From the NCBI GenBank assembly GCA_002989075.1, contig PSQN01000012.1, forward strand, positions 744,001 through 808,000: a DNA stretch of 64,000 nt, given 5' to 3'. Under the pieces are notes generated by a model. That model ran no database searches, was not told the origin of the DNA, and saw only the letters and a list, made by a program, of their open reading frames with translations. Both the position numbers and the translations under genes were made by a program. This DNA comes from Arthonia radiata (taxonomy: Eukaryota; Ascomycota; Arthoniomycetes; Arthoniales; Arthoniaceae). This document shows, in pieces, positions 24,162 through 36,756 of this stretch; position 1 is the stretch's first letter; each line of letters starts with the position of its first letter.

Positions 24162-24611
24162 TATTACGATCTTAATACATTAGACTAGTATAAGGCTGAG
24201 CGCAGCCAGCTTTATTAGAGCATTGCACAGTATATCTAACAAGCTTAATATAGCAACGTCGGCGACGTTGCTATATTGCAATAGAATCCTAATTATACAA
24301 CAAAGAGACTATTAAAACTGTTAAATATAGAGAAACTTACCTTTATATCTTAAACTATATAGCTAAACTAATAGCTAATCTTAAAATAGACTTTAGTTTA
24401 TTAACTTAATATTTAAATATAAGTTTCTTAACTATATTTTAATAATATACTTTATCTTCTATCTACTTTAGTTAAGCTTCTCTTACCTTTTATAATCTAT
24501 TTTATCTCTTCTATCTTTTAGTCTCTAGTATATAAGATACCCCTTATTAAGGTTAATAAGTATATAAAGTAAGTAAGTCTTAGTTTAATTCTTTTAGCGA
24601 CTAGTATTATA
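24162..24611 (+). repeat. Gypsy B 5' LTR, with a perfect 14-bp inverted repeat
   Basis: 450 bp. At 24247-24277 it carries AATATAGCAACGTC, the loop GGC and the exact inverted complement. The other Gypsy LTRs carry imperfect versions of this palindrome. Confidence 0.85.
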
Positions 24612-27600
24612 CTTTAATAGACTTGCTATAAAAGTAGAGAAAGCAGATTAATTATATTTACTACTTTAATATCTAATAGCTGCAACGCTATAAATAGGTT
24701 AGCTAATAGAATAGCTAGTATAAGTAAGGTATTAAACGTTAATACTAAACTAAGAAAAAGCTTCTTAAATAAACGTTCTAAAGTTACTTTATTTTTAATA
24801 CACTTAGCTATATACTTTAAAACTTATAAAGACTAGTTTCTAAATAATACTACTATAGTTCTATTTACTATCTTTTATATAGATAAAAATGCTTATAAGT
24901 AAGTTAAGTACTATTTTAACGATTTCTTGTTTACTCTAATAAAGAGTAGGTATAAGGATACTAATAAGTTCTTTACTAGCTTTGTCTTCTTCTAGAAAAA
25001 GCTTTATAAAATCTTTAGATAAACTAACGCTAAACGTATTGCTACTAGAAAGCTTTAGAACCTTAAGTAAATAGAATTAGTAAGTAAATACGCCGCTAAA
25101 TTTATATAGTATACTAATTAAATAGAATAGAATAAGAAACCTCTTATTAAACCCTTTTATAAAGGATTTAAGAATTATATTAAGAAAATAATCTATATTT
25201 GTAGAAAAAGGTTTAATAATCTCGATAGCTTTATATAACGAGTAAAGAAAATTAACGATAGTAACTTTAAAAGATAAATAGAGAAGAAGAGTAACTCTAT
25301 CAATAGGTTCTATAAAACTAAAAATTAAGTAAACTTACGATAGAATCGAGGCGATCTAATAAAGCTAGATATTACTAAGCCTCAAAAAAAACTAAATAAC
25401 TAAGAAAGAGAACATAAAATAAAGAATAAGCTATACTTATATTATAAAAAACTAAGGTATTAAGTTAAGAAATACTGTTCTAAGAAACAACAGTTTAATA
25501 GTACTAAACGAGATAGATATAATAATTAATCTTAAAAACCCCGCTCTCCGCAACAATAGTTCAATATAACTATCTTAGTAACTATAGCCAGGAAACGACT
25601 TAATTAACGTCTAAATTAGATAAGCTTACTTATATATACAGAAGACTTTTAGCTAGAATATCTTACTAGCTTAAATCCTATATAAAGATAAGTGTTTAAC
25701 TATCTTAAATTAGAAACAAATCTACCTTAACTAATCTTAAAGGACCTAAAGAAGAAAATCCGATTAAACCTATATAAACTTTATTAGAATTGAGATACAA
25801 ACAATAAGTTATAGAAGAAAACAAAGGAACAATAAATAAAACAGAAACAATAGAATCTATAGGACTAAAATAACATTAACTATACTATTCTAAGGTATTA
25901 AATATAGAGTACCGTTATACTATATAAAATACTATTTTAAACCGCGTACTACGATAATAATTATACGGCCTACAAATTTAATAAACTAGAGTTAGAATAG
26001 TAGCTAAGAAAACTAATATTTTTAAAACAAGATTCGATATAAAAACTAGACTTTACCCGAGAACGATCTAAATTACCTTACTTAAAAACTTAAGAGAAAT
26101 TTAAGGAAGAATAGACTATAGAGGCTAAGTAAGATAGTATCTATAATATATTATAAATAAAATAACAACTTAAAGACAACAATATAGATTCTAATGGTAC
26201 AAAATTCTTTTTTAAGAATAATACTAATTAAAAAGAATAAACTTTGATTCATTAAAAAAGAATAATATAGAGACTTTGTTAGTTAGCCTTCTATAATAAA
26301 AAGTTAAGCGCTAATAAAGATATTTATAATATTCTAAGATATATTTACTTATATTTACAATAACTAGTAAATTATCTTATTAAAGGTTTAGAATTACGTA
26401 GTTAGTACTAATATCTTTAATTAACAATATATAATCTATAAACATAATAAGTCTTAACTAGCAATAGTTATATAATTAAAGTAGAGATCGTAAACAATAA
26501 ACTAGACGTTATAATAAAAGCAGTACTAAAACACCTTATACAGAAATTTTTATAGTAGATTAATCGCTAATAGGTTTCGATATCTAAAATACTTTAGAAC
26601 GTCTATAATTGATGAAAAAAAGACTAAGCTAACTGCTTTAAAGGTAGTAATACCGACTCGTTTAACGGTTAAACTCTCTAAAAGTTTAGCTTTATATAAG
26701 CTTAGCTGTTTATAAAATATATCTATATACTTAAACAACAATAAACTATAAAGACATTAAAATTATAATTAATTTAGATGCAATAGGTAACTTTATTTTA
26801 ACTATTTAAATTTTAAGAGACAGAAAGAAGAGTTAACTATAAGACTTTACTAATAAGTATAACTATAAGAGACTATTAAGAAGAAATTACTTATAATATT
26901 ATTAATATTAACTAGTACTACGCTATAATAAGTATACTCTAGTTACAACAATATAACTTAAAAGTAAATTAAAGAACTAAGAAGCTTCTCTTTATTAAGT
27001 ATAAGTACTCTAAATAAGAGTCGTTTTACAGAATAGATAATTTATAAGCTATTTTTAGTAGTAAGAATAAGAAGCGCAATAAAGAACTTATATAAATTAG
27101 TACTACTATACTTTAATACTTAGATATTCTATAAAAAGAGTCTACCGTAGTATTTTATCTATAGCTAACTATATATAAGTATAAATAAAAGACAACTATA
27201 CGTTAATAATTCTATACAACGATAGAGACTTAGTTAATCGCTAAGATACTTAAAAAATATAATTAATTCTAATACTTATTTAAGGAAGCTAAGCTAAACT
27301 TAGCTTTTTTAGAATATAAGCTGTAAGATTATATAATATCTTTATAAAAAGGTAAAACACCAACATTCGGTTTAATATTCTTTCTATTAAAAGTAGAAAA
27401 TTAAGCGCTCTGCAACTATCTTAATAAAAACCTTAAAAAAGACTTTATCTAAAAATTAATATTACTTATTAAATATCTAATACTCTTTATACTAAAGAAG
27501 AATAGTAAACTACAACTTTACGTAGATTATTAACAGTTAAACAGAGTAACTATTAAAAATCAATATTTGTTACTATACATCAACAAAATTATAGATTAGT

Positions 27601-30600
27601 TGTACGGCGTATAATAGTTTACTAAGTTTAACCTATAAGAAGCCTATAACCTAATTTATATAAAGAAAGGTAAAGAATAGAAAACAGCCTTCTATACTAG
27701 ATACGGACTTTTTAAGTATTGTATTATACTCTTTAAGCTAATAAACGTACTAGTATTGTTTTAGAAACTAATTAACAATATACTTAGTAACTATTTAAAT
27801 ATATTTATAACTACTTATTTAAACGATATTCTAGTATATAGCTGTATACTAGAAGAATATAAGAAACATATTAAAAAGATATTAGAAAGATTAACGTATA
27901 CCAATTTATAAATTAATATTAAGAAAACCTAGTTTTATCAATAATCCGTTAAATTTCTTAAATTTATAATTACTGAGTACAGTCTCTAAATAAAAGATTC
28001 GAAAATTTAATCTATTCTAACCTAATTTATACTAAAAAATATAAAATAATTACAATAGTTTCTTAGTTTTACTAATTATTATAGGCAATAGATATCTAAC
28101 TTTAATTAAATTATAGCACTGTTATCTTAATAAACAAAATAATTAATAGAATTTTTTCAAATATAAAAAGAACAATTAGTATTTAAAGAGCTTAAGAAAG
28201 CTTTTAAGATCGAATCTATATTAGCAATATTTAACCTTAACTTACCGATAATTATAGAAACAGAGACATTAGACTATACAATTAGAGTATATATAAGTTA
28301 AAGTAATAAAGAAAGAAAGCTTAGATTAGTAGCTTTTTACTTAAAAAAATATTACTTACTAAATAAAACTACGATATTTATAATAAAGAGCTTTTAGCTA
28401 TTATAACAGTATTTAAAATATAGCAAGCTTACTTAAAAGAAGCAAATTATACAATTATAGTATATATAAACTATAAGAATCTAACTTACTTTATAACAAC
28501 AAAGAAACTTAACTACAGACAAATTAGATAGTTAGAAACTATAGCTCTATACAACTTTATTATTATCTACAAGAGGGGTTCTAAAAACAATAGAGCCGAC
28601 GCTCTAAGCTAACGTTTAGATTACCTTAATAATAAGAAACACGTCGAACACACAATATTTTAAGAATACAATAATAAGATTAGATACAATTAATTAACTA
28701 TAACAACTAAGTTTATTATCAAACTAGACAGCTGAACTCTAGATATTCTAAACGACTCTAAAACTTACTAAAAAAAATAAGAAACAACACCTAAGATTGA
28801 CTAAGAACAATAAAGGCTATTATAAATTTTAAGATAAGATCTACGTTCTAAGAAATCTAATTTAATATATTATTAGTAACTTTTATAATAACTTAACAAA
28901 AGAATATAAAAGTATTAATAATACTATAGAAAAGATTATAAGAACCTACTATATTCTAAAACTCTAATACTACGTTAAAAATTATATCTAAAAATATAAT
29001 ATATACATAAAGACTAAGCATCCAAAGTATTTACTATACAGTAAGTTATAACTACTAAACATACTTAAGAAACTATAATATACAGTCTTACTAAACTTTA
29101 TTACTAAATTACTAATTTCTAAGAATCTACTTATAGAAGTAACTTACAACGCTATCTTAGTTATATATAATAAACTAACAAAGTACGCATACTTTATATT
29201 TTATAAGAAAGCTAGTAATTTAGAATAATTAGTATATATATTTCTTTAAATTATTCTAGCTAACTATAAGCAACTACAAAGAATTATCTTTAATAAAGAT
29301 TAAAAATTTATGTTACGATTTTAGACATCTCTTATATAGCAACTAGAAACAAAACAAAAAATGTCTACTTTATTTTATCTATAAACCGATAGACAGACAG
29401 AACAAATAAATTAAACACTAGAATAATATCTTTGAGTATATATTAACTACTAGTAAGACGACTGGGTACAATTACTATTAGTAGCGTAAGCCACATATAA
29501 TAATACAAAGAACAATATAACAAAGATAACTCTGTTTTATACCTTATATAGCTATTACCCTCTTTAAAGAAGATAACTACAGAATACTATAGAAAACAAA
29601 ACAGCTATATATATAGCTATAAGTATAAAAACTCTATACCAGCAGTTAAAGTTTAACAGCGAGTTTATTAACGAATAAACTAGAAAATAGTATAATAAGT
29701 TAAAAACTACCTTAAATATAAGTATAAAAGAAGAGAAAAGAGCTTAGTTACTTATAAAAAACTTAAAAACTTAAAAACTAAGTAAAAAACTTAACTATAC
29801 TAAGATAAAACTGTTTAAAATTTTATAGTAATTAAGATCTATAATATTTAAACTTAAACTTTTAAAGATAATAAGAATATACTCTATATTCTATATAGCG
29901 CTATTAAAACTAGTCTACTCTTAAAAAGTAGAACGATTTAACCTAGAAATCCTTTCTAACAACTAAGAACCTGAATATAAGGTCGAAACGATTTAAACTT
30001 ATAAACAATACCGAGGCAAATTATAGTATCTTATAAAACAGAAAGAATACTCTAAATATAAGAATTAATAGAAACCGAAATAAAATCTAACTAACTATAA
30101 AGATACTAATTAACGCTATTAAAATTAGAATATTAATTAGCTATAGTAACGCTAATACTCTAATTTACTATCTAGTATACTCTATTGGTATCTAAGTTAT
30201 TTATAAATAAACTAGCTTACTATATTAGTAGTCTACTATCTAACTCTAGATATAGATTATTATAAAAATCTATACTTAAACTACTTAGTATATCTACAAT
30301 ATTACTATTAAATATAGCTACTAGCTATTCTTTCTTAAATAGTATATTATTCTAATTTATTTTATTTTGCGTCTAAGTATGTAACTTTTTAAGCTTCTTC
30401 TTTAAATCTATAACTACCGCTTTAATAGCTTTACACTATCTTTTTGCTATATAAATAACTTTCTTTTCTTTTATTAAACGCTTATATTGCCTTTAAAGGG
30501 TATTTAATATTTATAAGTACTAAAAATAGATACTTTAAGCTAAAATAAGTTAAAATTAACTTAAAAATAAATATAAAATAGAAACTAACTATTCTTTAAT

Positions 30601-30889
30601 AACAAATAAACGTTATATAACTTCTTGTCGCGAGAATATATAAAGTAAGATACCTTTCTAGACTTTAGAACGTACTTTTTATTAAAATAAGAGCAATAGA
30701 AATACAGAGGTATATCTTAACTATAAACTTTAATAAAAATAGTATTAATTTTAAGCGCTTTATTAGCGTTAAAAGCCTTCTTAACTTTAAATATAATAAC
30801 TTATAGAACTAAATTTACTATAGAGCGATAATAAGGTTTTAATATCTTTAGAGCTATTAAGAACAACTAGCCTTAAAGAGAAGACCTTA

Positions 30890-31049
30890 TATTATAATTT
30901 TACTATATTAAACTAGTATAAGGCTAAGCGTAGCTAACCTTATTAAAGTATTATATAATATACCTAATAAGCTTAATATAGCGATATCGGCGACGTTGCT
31001 ATATTATAATAGAATTTTAATTATATAATAAAGAGACTATTAAAACTAT
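30890..31049 (+). repeat. Gypsy B 3' LTR, left part
   Basis: The first 160 bp of the 3' LTR, interrupted by Copia 2 at the target ACTAT. The rest of this LTR is 36462-36756. Confidence 0.85.
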
Positions 31050-31554
31050 TGTTTAAAAGGTGCAGGGACGAAGAAGGATACTATTATAAAGAGTAGAAAG
31101 ACGAGACCAGCTTAAGACTAGTACAATACTTAGGCTTAATACAGGTACAATACTTAGTAGCAAGGAGAAGCTATTGTTATATTGTCTGTCTTGTTAGCTA
31201 AAATTCTCTAGAGAGATCCTAGCTTATATATCTAAGTCTAGCGGCCCGTATAGGACTTACTAGATATCTATTGTTTTGATAGAGGCTAGATAACCTATAA
31301 CTTACCGTACAAGACAGTAATTCTGTCTATTTAAAACTGTTAGTCTTAGTCTATTCTGTGTTGTCTTAGACTACAGGCTAGCTATCTAGAACGAATCGTA
31401 CAATGCTTCTTTTTGTTCTAGGTCCGGGCCACTAGGCCCGATTCTTTAGGTAAAAGGCTTGTTCTATTCTAAACTGGGATAGCTGGTAGAACCTGTTTAA
31501 TACTCTAGGCTCCTAAGGGTTCCGGCTAACCAGCTAGTTAGTTAATTTCTAATA
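31050..31554 (-). repeat. Copia 2 3' LTR
   Basis: 505 bp. It ends AATTTCTAATA and is followed by the complement of a purine tract (CACCCTCTT). It differs from the 5' LTR almost only by transitions. Confidence 0.9.
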
Positions 31555-34500
31555 CACCCTCTTAATCGACTAGTTGTTTTAGCCGGATTGTAAGCTAATT
31601 TGAGTTCTAAACGTTAGTATTTTAGCTAAGTCGATCGGTTTTGTTAAACTGTCTGCTAATTGTTTCTTTATAGAAACGTATTTAAGCTCTGTTTGGCCTG
31701 CCTGAACGTTTTCTCTAACATAGTGATACTGTATATCAATATGCTTAGATTTAGCTCGAAAGATAGGGTTTTTTGTAAGTTCTTTTGCCGAATTGCTGTC
31801 GGTAAGTAATAGTTTTACAGGCAAAACCGGGGTCTCCGGTCTAATTTAACCGGCTTGCCCGGGTAAATATATGCTTGCTTGGTGCGTTGGAGCCCGCCGA
31901 GTCTTTTTATCCGCAGACTTTTTAAAAGTACCCGCTAAAACGGTAGTAATCGAATTTTCTTTGAAAATCCCAGACAGTTTGATAGCAATTGATCGAATAA
32001 ATGACTGTTCCTTTATAGCTTCTTTAAGGGCCATATATTCGGCCTCACAAGAGCTTAAGGCGACCGTTTTTTGTAGCTTCGAATTCTAGCTAAGGGCTCC
32101 GTTCCTAAGTAGAAAGATATAGCCGGTAGTCGATCTCCTGGTATCGAGGTTCCCCCCCCAATCTGCGTTACAATAGCCGGTTATACCGTCTATTAAGGGA
32201 GATTTATAGTAAAGGCCAAGGTTAGAAGTTTTATCTAAGTAAGCCTAAAGGCTACTTAAAACTCTCTAGTGCTTCTCGCTAGGATTCGATATGTACCGGG
32301 CTAGTAGGCCAGTTATAAAGGCAATATCGGGTCTTATCTTTGTTGTTAGATACAAAATCGACCCAATTTGTTGCTGATAATTAGAAATATTGGCACTGCT
32401 AGCTTAGTTAGGATTCGGTGCCAATTTTAAGCCAACGGGTTGCGGTATTTTTCCGGGCATTCGGCCGTTTTTCTTCGAATACTTGCTCAAAATTTTAGCT
32501 AAATAAGTCGACTGGTCTAGACAAATTGTTTTCGCTGGGCGATCTCGAATAATTTTAATTCCTAGAAACTTACTAACGTCTTCTAAGTTCTTAACCGTAA
32601 GAGTCTTATTTAGTTTCTAATAGATTCTAGAGATTGTTTCGGTAGAATTAGATACAGCTAATATATTGTCTATATAGACAATTAAAATTGCCTACTTTCT
32701 AGTTCTTTAAATATAAACCGACTAATTAGATACTAGAGGTTTAAAACCTATTTCCCTTAGTAATTCTCGAAGATAGGCTTTCTACTGTCGGTCGGCCTGT
32801 TTTAGACCGTAAAGGGCCTTCTTTATTCGACAAACTTTATTAGTTCCGTTAGATAGGCCAGTTGGTTGCTTGATATAGACAACCTCGTCTAACTTTACGT
32901 TAGAATAAGCTAATTTTACGTCCCATTGCTTTATTTTCTAGTCTTTCTCTGCTACTGAGGCTAGTATAAGCCGGTAGATAATTAAATTTACTATATTCGC
33001 AAACGTCTCTGTAAAATTAAGGCCGGGTCTTTGCTGGCAGCCCTTGGCTACCCAGCGGGCTTTAAAAATCGGCTCGCTCTCCGGGGGGTACTTAATCTTC
33101 GGTACTCAGCGCCCTTTTAGCGCCTTTCTACCCGGCAGCAGCTCGGTTAATATCTAGGTTTCTTGGTTAGCTAGCTCTTTAAGCTCCGACTGCATTGCGT
33201 CTAGCTAAGAAGGTTAATCCTTAGATACCCTTATTTCTTTTAAATTAGTAGGCTCTTTAGTAACTGCGACTAAGGCCTGTTCGGCGTATTGTTCTAGATT
33301 ATTGTAGAACTTATTAAACCAAATTTTGTTAGCGTTTTTGTATGTAAAATCTATTTTCTGGGCGTAATTGGTGTCTGCCCGGCCGGGGTCTTCGGTACTT
33401 CTATAATCTAACTCGGTAGAAAGGTTAGACTCGTTTAGAGCTCTAGATTAATATAGTTTTTGTTTAGATTCGTCCGCTAGTTGTTAAGATATAGAGGAGG
33501 TATATTGTTTCTCGTATAGGGGACTCCCTCCTTTATCGGAAGGTACCTCCCTATTATTTTAAGATCTAGCGGTTAGATTTAGCTTATTTTTAAACTTAAC
33601 TTCTAGTTGTTCTTCAAGCTCTTTAGGAATGCTCTCGGTTAATCGATTAACTGTAGATTCCCGTAGGTTACGAACAAATTTTCCTTCTTAGACGTAGACG
33701 TCTCTCCCCTAGTAAACCTTCCGGTTATTGGGGTCTAAGAGCTTATATTGGTTCGATCCGTAGCCTATTAGAATATAGATAGTTGCTCTTGCGTCTAGTT
33801 TCTTTAGTTTAGGTTCTTTAAGGTAAGTAATTGAGCCCTAGATTTTAATAGTACTAACATCCGGTTTTTTGCCGTATTTTACTTCGTACGGGGTAATAAA
33901 CCCCGGTAATCTGGTATAAGGGGTTCTATTGTAAATATAGATAGCTGCTTTTAGTACTTTACCCCAATATATTTGGGGTAGCCTAGCGGTATAAAGTATT
34001 GCTCAAACTTTACTAATAATTGTTCAGTTAAAGCGTTTGGCTCGTTCGTTTTGCTGGAGGGTATACAGTACGGATATCGTTAGAATAGCTTCTTTCTGTT
34101 CTAGAAGCTGTTTTACCCAGCCTTTCCGGTATTCTTTTGCGTTGTCTAAGTATAATTGTTTAAAAGGATGCTCGGACTGCGTTTCTTTCCGAATAATATA
34201 GATAAATAGTGTATCGAAAACCTAGCCTTTAGACTATAGTACCTCGGTAGTCGTATACCGAGTTTTATTGTCTATAAAGCTAGTAAATAATTGACCTTTG
34301 GAAGGGGTTTGCGGTATAATTAGCCCGCAAATATCTGAGTAGACTTTTTCTAAATAATTGGCCGATTCGTCCAGAGTTTCTCGGCTAACTTTAGCCGTTG
34401 CCTTTGCTTTAAAGCAAATTTAGCAATTATCTTTCGATTTGTCCGAATAATCTGTTTCTAGGGCAACCTTTTTGAGCTATTTTAAGGCGTTTTCGCCTAT

Positions 34501-35956
34501 ATGTCCTATTCGTTGATACCAAAGGTCAGTTTTCGAAGAAATAGTGTAGAGAGATCGGACTGTATTAATAGTCTGAGCTTCTATTACTATTAGGCCGTCA
34601 ACATACCGCCCCTCGGTAGTTAGTTGTCCGGCTCAATTAACTTTTGGCTTATTTTAGCTAAGAGTTACCTTACCTCTCCTCTTTCTAAGCTTGTCGAAGC
34701 TTAGGAGGTTAATTCTAAATTCCTTAACAAACAAAACTTCGTTTAGAACAATTGTTTTGTTCTTAAAGAACAGTTTTGCTTTGCCTATCTGTAAGGCTCG
34801 GATTAACTTCCCCCCTCCTCAACGAATAATCCGGTTAGTTGGCCAGATATCTGTTAGAAGGTTAATATTCGAGTAAATATAGCTTATTAAGCCTGTATCG
34901 AGGATCTAAGAATTAGTAGAGTGATTGACTCTGTCTAGTAATACTATAAAGCATTGTTCTTCTTGTAGGTTAGAACTGTGTACAGAAAATATTAAAAAAT
35001 TGGTGTTTTTAGAGCTTTTGTTGGAATTTGGCCGGAGGTTTGGGTATTTTTTCCAACAAGTTGCCGGTTTATGCCCCTTTTTGTTGCAAAAGGGGCATTT
35101 TTCTTGGTTTTTACTTAAAGATTTTAATTTTTCTCCGGTCCTTTGCGTCGATTTGTTGTCTATTGCAGTAAAAACCTTTTCTGCTGGGGTACTACCGCGG
35201 ATTCGGCGAGACTCGTCTATAAGTTAACTAAATAAGTCCTATAGACTTATATCGCTAGTTGTTTGCCGGTAGCTTTGGCTAATAATAGCCACCGTGTGCT
35301 CGTATTCGGGGGTCAGATTGTAAAGGATGTAGGCAGCTACCACCTTGTTGGGTAGTGCTAGTCCTCGGGTTGCTAAATCGTCCGTTAATTGTCTAATTTT
35401 AGTAAGGTAAAGCTCAAGGTTTTTTACCTTACCAAGTGTAGTGCTAAAAAGCTCCTTGCAAATTAGAAACTCGGAACTAAAACCTTTCGATTCGTATAAC
35501 CTTTTTAGGCTATCTCAAAGCTCTAGAGAGTTATAAATCCCCTTTGTTTAAATACGGGGACCGTCCTCTAGAGTTAGTCGAATAAGGGCTGCTGCCCTTG
35601 TCGACCGTTCCTGGCGGCTAGCTTCGGTAATATCTTTAGCTAAATAGCCGGAAAAGGGGATTATAACGTTACTGTAGCCCTTTTCAGTTAAAAGTGCCTC
35701 CATTCGAATCGACCAAATGTCCCAATTAGTCGAGCCCCTAAGTTTAGGAATCTTATAAGAGGAGTCCATAGCCGAATATATAGTCGGAGATTTCCGAAAA
35801 AAAAAAGGAAATTCTGTTCGGATAGTTAAATTGGGCTAAAAAAACTTAGAGTCGATTGATGATAGGATCGTTCGGAGGTGCCGATAGGTGTCGTAGGGGA
35901 AATATTTCCTAAAAAGGAAATTCGAAAGGAATTGGTGCTAACCCGGGCTTATAACC

Positions 35957-36461
35957 TGTTTAAAAGGTGCAGAGAAGAAGAAGGATACTACTACAAAGAG
36001 TAGAAAGACGAGACCAGCTTAAGACTAGTACAATACTTAGGCTTAATACAGGTACAATACTTAGTAGCAAGGAGAAGCTGTTGTTATATTGTCTGTCTTG
36101 TTAGCTAGAATCCTCTAGAGAGATCCTAGCTTATATATCTAAGTCTAGCGGCCCGTATAGGACTTACTAGATATCTGTTCTTTTGATAGAGGCCAGATAA
36201 CCCGTAACTTACTGTACAAGACAGTAATTTTGTCTATCTAAAACTATTAGTCTTAGTCTATTTTGTGTTGTCTTAGACTACGGGCCAGCTGTCTAGAACG
36301 GGTCGTACAATACTTCTTTTTGTCCTAGGCCCGGGCTACTAGGCCCGATCCTTTAGGTAAAAGGCTTGTTCTATTTTAGGCCGGGACAGCTGGTAGGACC
36401 TGTCCAATACTCTAGGCCCCTGAGGGTTCTGGCTAACTAGCTAGTTGGTTAATTTTCAATA
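35957..36461 (-). repeat. Copia 2 5' LTR
   Basis: 505 bp, the same length as the 3' LTR. On the minus strand the sequence right after it reads GGTTATAAGCCCGGG, matching the anticodon half of an initiator Met tRNA, as in Drosophila copia-type priming (inference). Confidence 0.9.
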
Positions 36462-36756
36462 ACTATTAAATATAAGAAAACTTATCTTTATACCTTAAAC
36501 TATATAGCTAAACTAATAGCTAACCTTAAGATAGACTTTAGTCTATTAACTTAATATCTAAATATAAGTTTTTTAACTATATTTAAGTAACATACTTTAT
36601 CTTTTATCTACTTTAGTTAAGCCTCTCTTACCTTTTATAATCTATTTCGTCTCTTCTATCTTTTAGTCTCTAGTATATAAGATACCTACTAACAAGGTTA
36701 ATAAGTATACAAGATAAGTAAGTCTTAGTTTGGTTCTCTTAGCGATTAGCGTTATA
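36462..36756 (+). repeat. Gypsy B 3' LTR, right part
   Basis: It begins with the second copy of the Copia 2 target duplication (ACTAT, 36462-36466) and ends GTTATA, directly followed by CTATA, the target duplication of Gypsy B. Confidence 0.85.

Larger units (their letters stand above)
31050..36461 (-). mobile_element. Copia (Ty1-like) LTR element copy 2, the youngest nested element
   Basis: A fossil Ty1/Copia element of 5412 bp on the minus strand, in the 3' LTR of Gypsy B, with the duplication ACTAT on both sides. Its LTRs are 505 bp each. From right to left: primer site directly inside the 5' LTR, gag (about 35800-34900, with a zinc knuckle near 35100), protease and integrase (about 34700-33650), reverse transcriptase (about 33100-32400) and RNase H (about 32100-31580). 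It belongs to the same family as Copia 1 but keeps longer open stretches and higher GC. It must be younger than Gypsy B and Gypsy A. It is still clearly broken, with many breaks. Confidence 0.93.
24162..36756 (+). mobile_element. Gypsy (Ty3-like) LTR element copy B, nested in copy A
   Basis: A fossil Gypsy element on the plus strand, inserted into Gypsy A near its gag-protease junction. The target duplication is CTGTA (24157-24161) and CTATA (36757-36761), which differ by one transition. The 5' LTR is 24162-24611. Gag lies at about 24650-26500, and protease, reverse transcriptase, RNase H and integrase at about 26750-30000. A 3' region follows to 30889. The 3' LTR (from 30890) is split by Copia 2 and resumes at 36462. 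Without Copia 2 the copy is about 7.18 kb. It is the most AT-rich and most decayed copy, with dozens of breaks. Confidence 0.9.

Noticed and set aside
26550-26741. 63-codon antisense ORF, also open in Gypsy C at 41554-41745
   Set aside because: It overlaps the gag-protease part of the element. Similarity between copies follows from the shared sense sequence, and there is no start context or independent domain.
31050-31554. Dating Copia 2 by LTR divergence
   Set aside because: The differences are almost all RIP-type transitions, so a neutral substitution clock does not apply.
34925-35227. 100-codon ORF on the plus strand inside Copia 2
   Set aside because: It lies opposite the gag zinc-knuckle region of the element, so it is a shadow.
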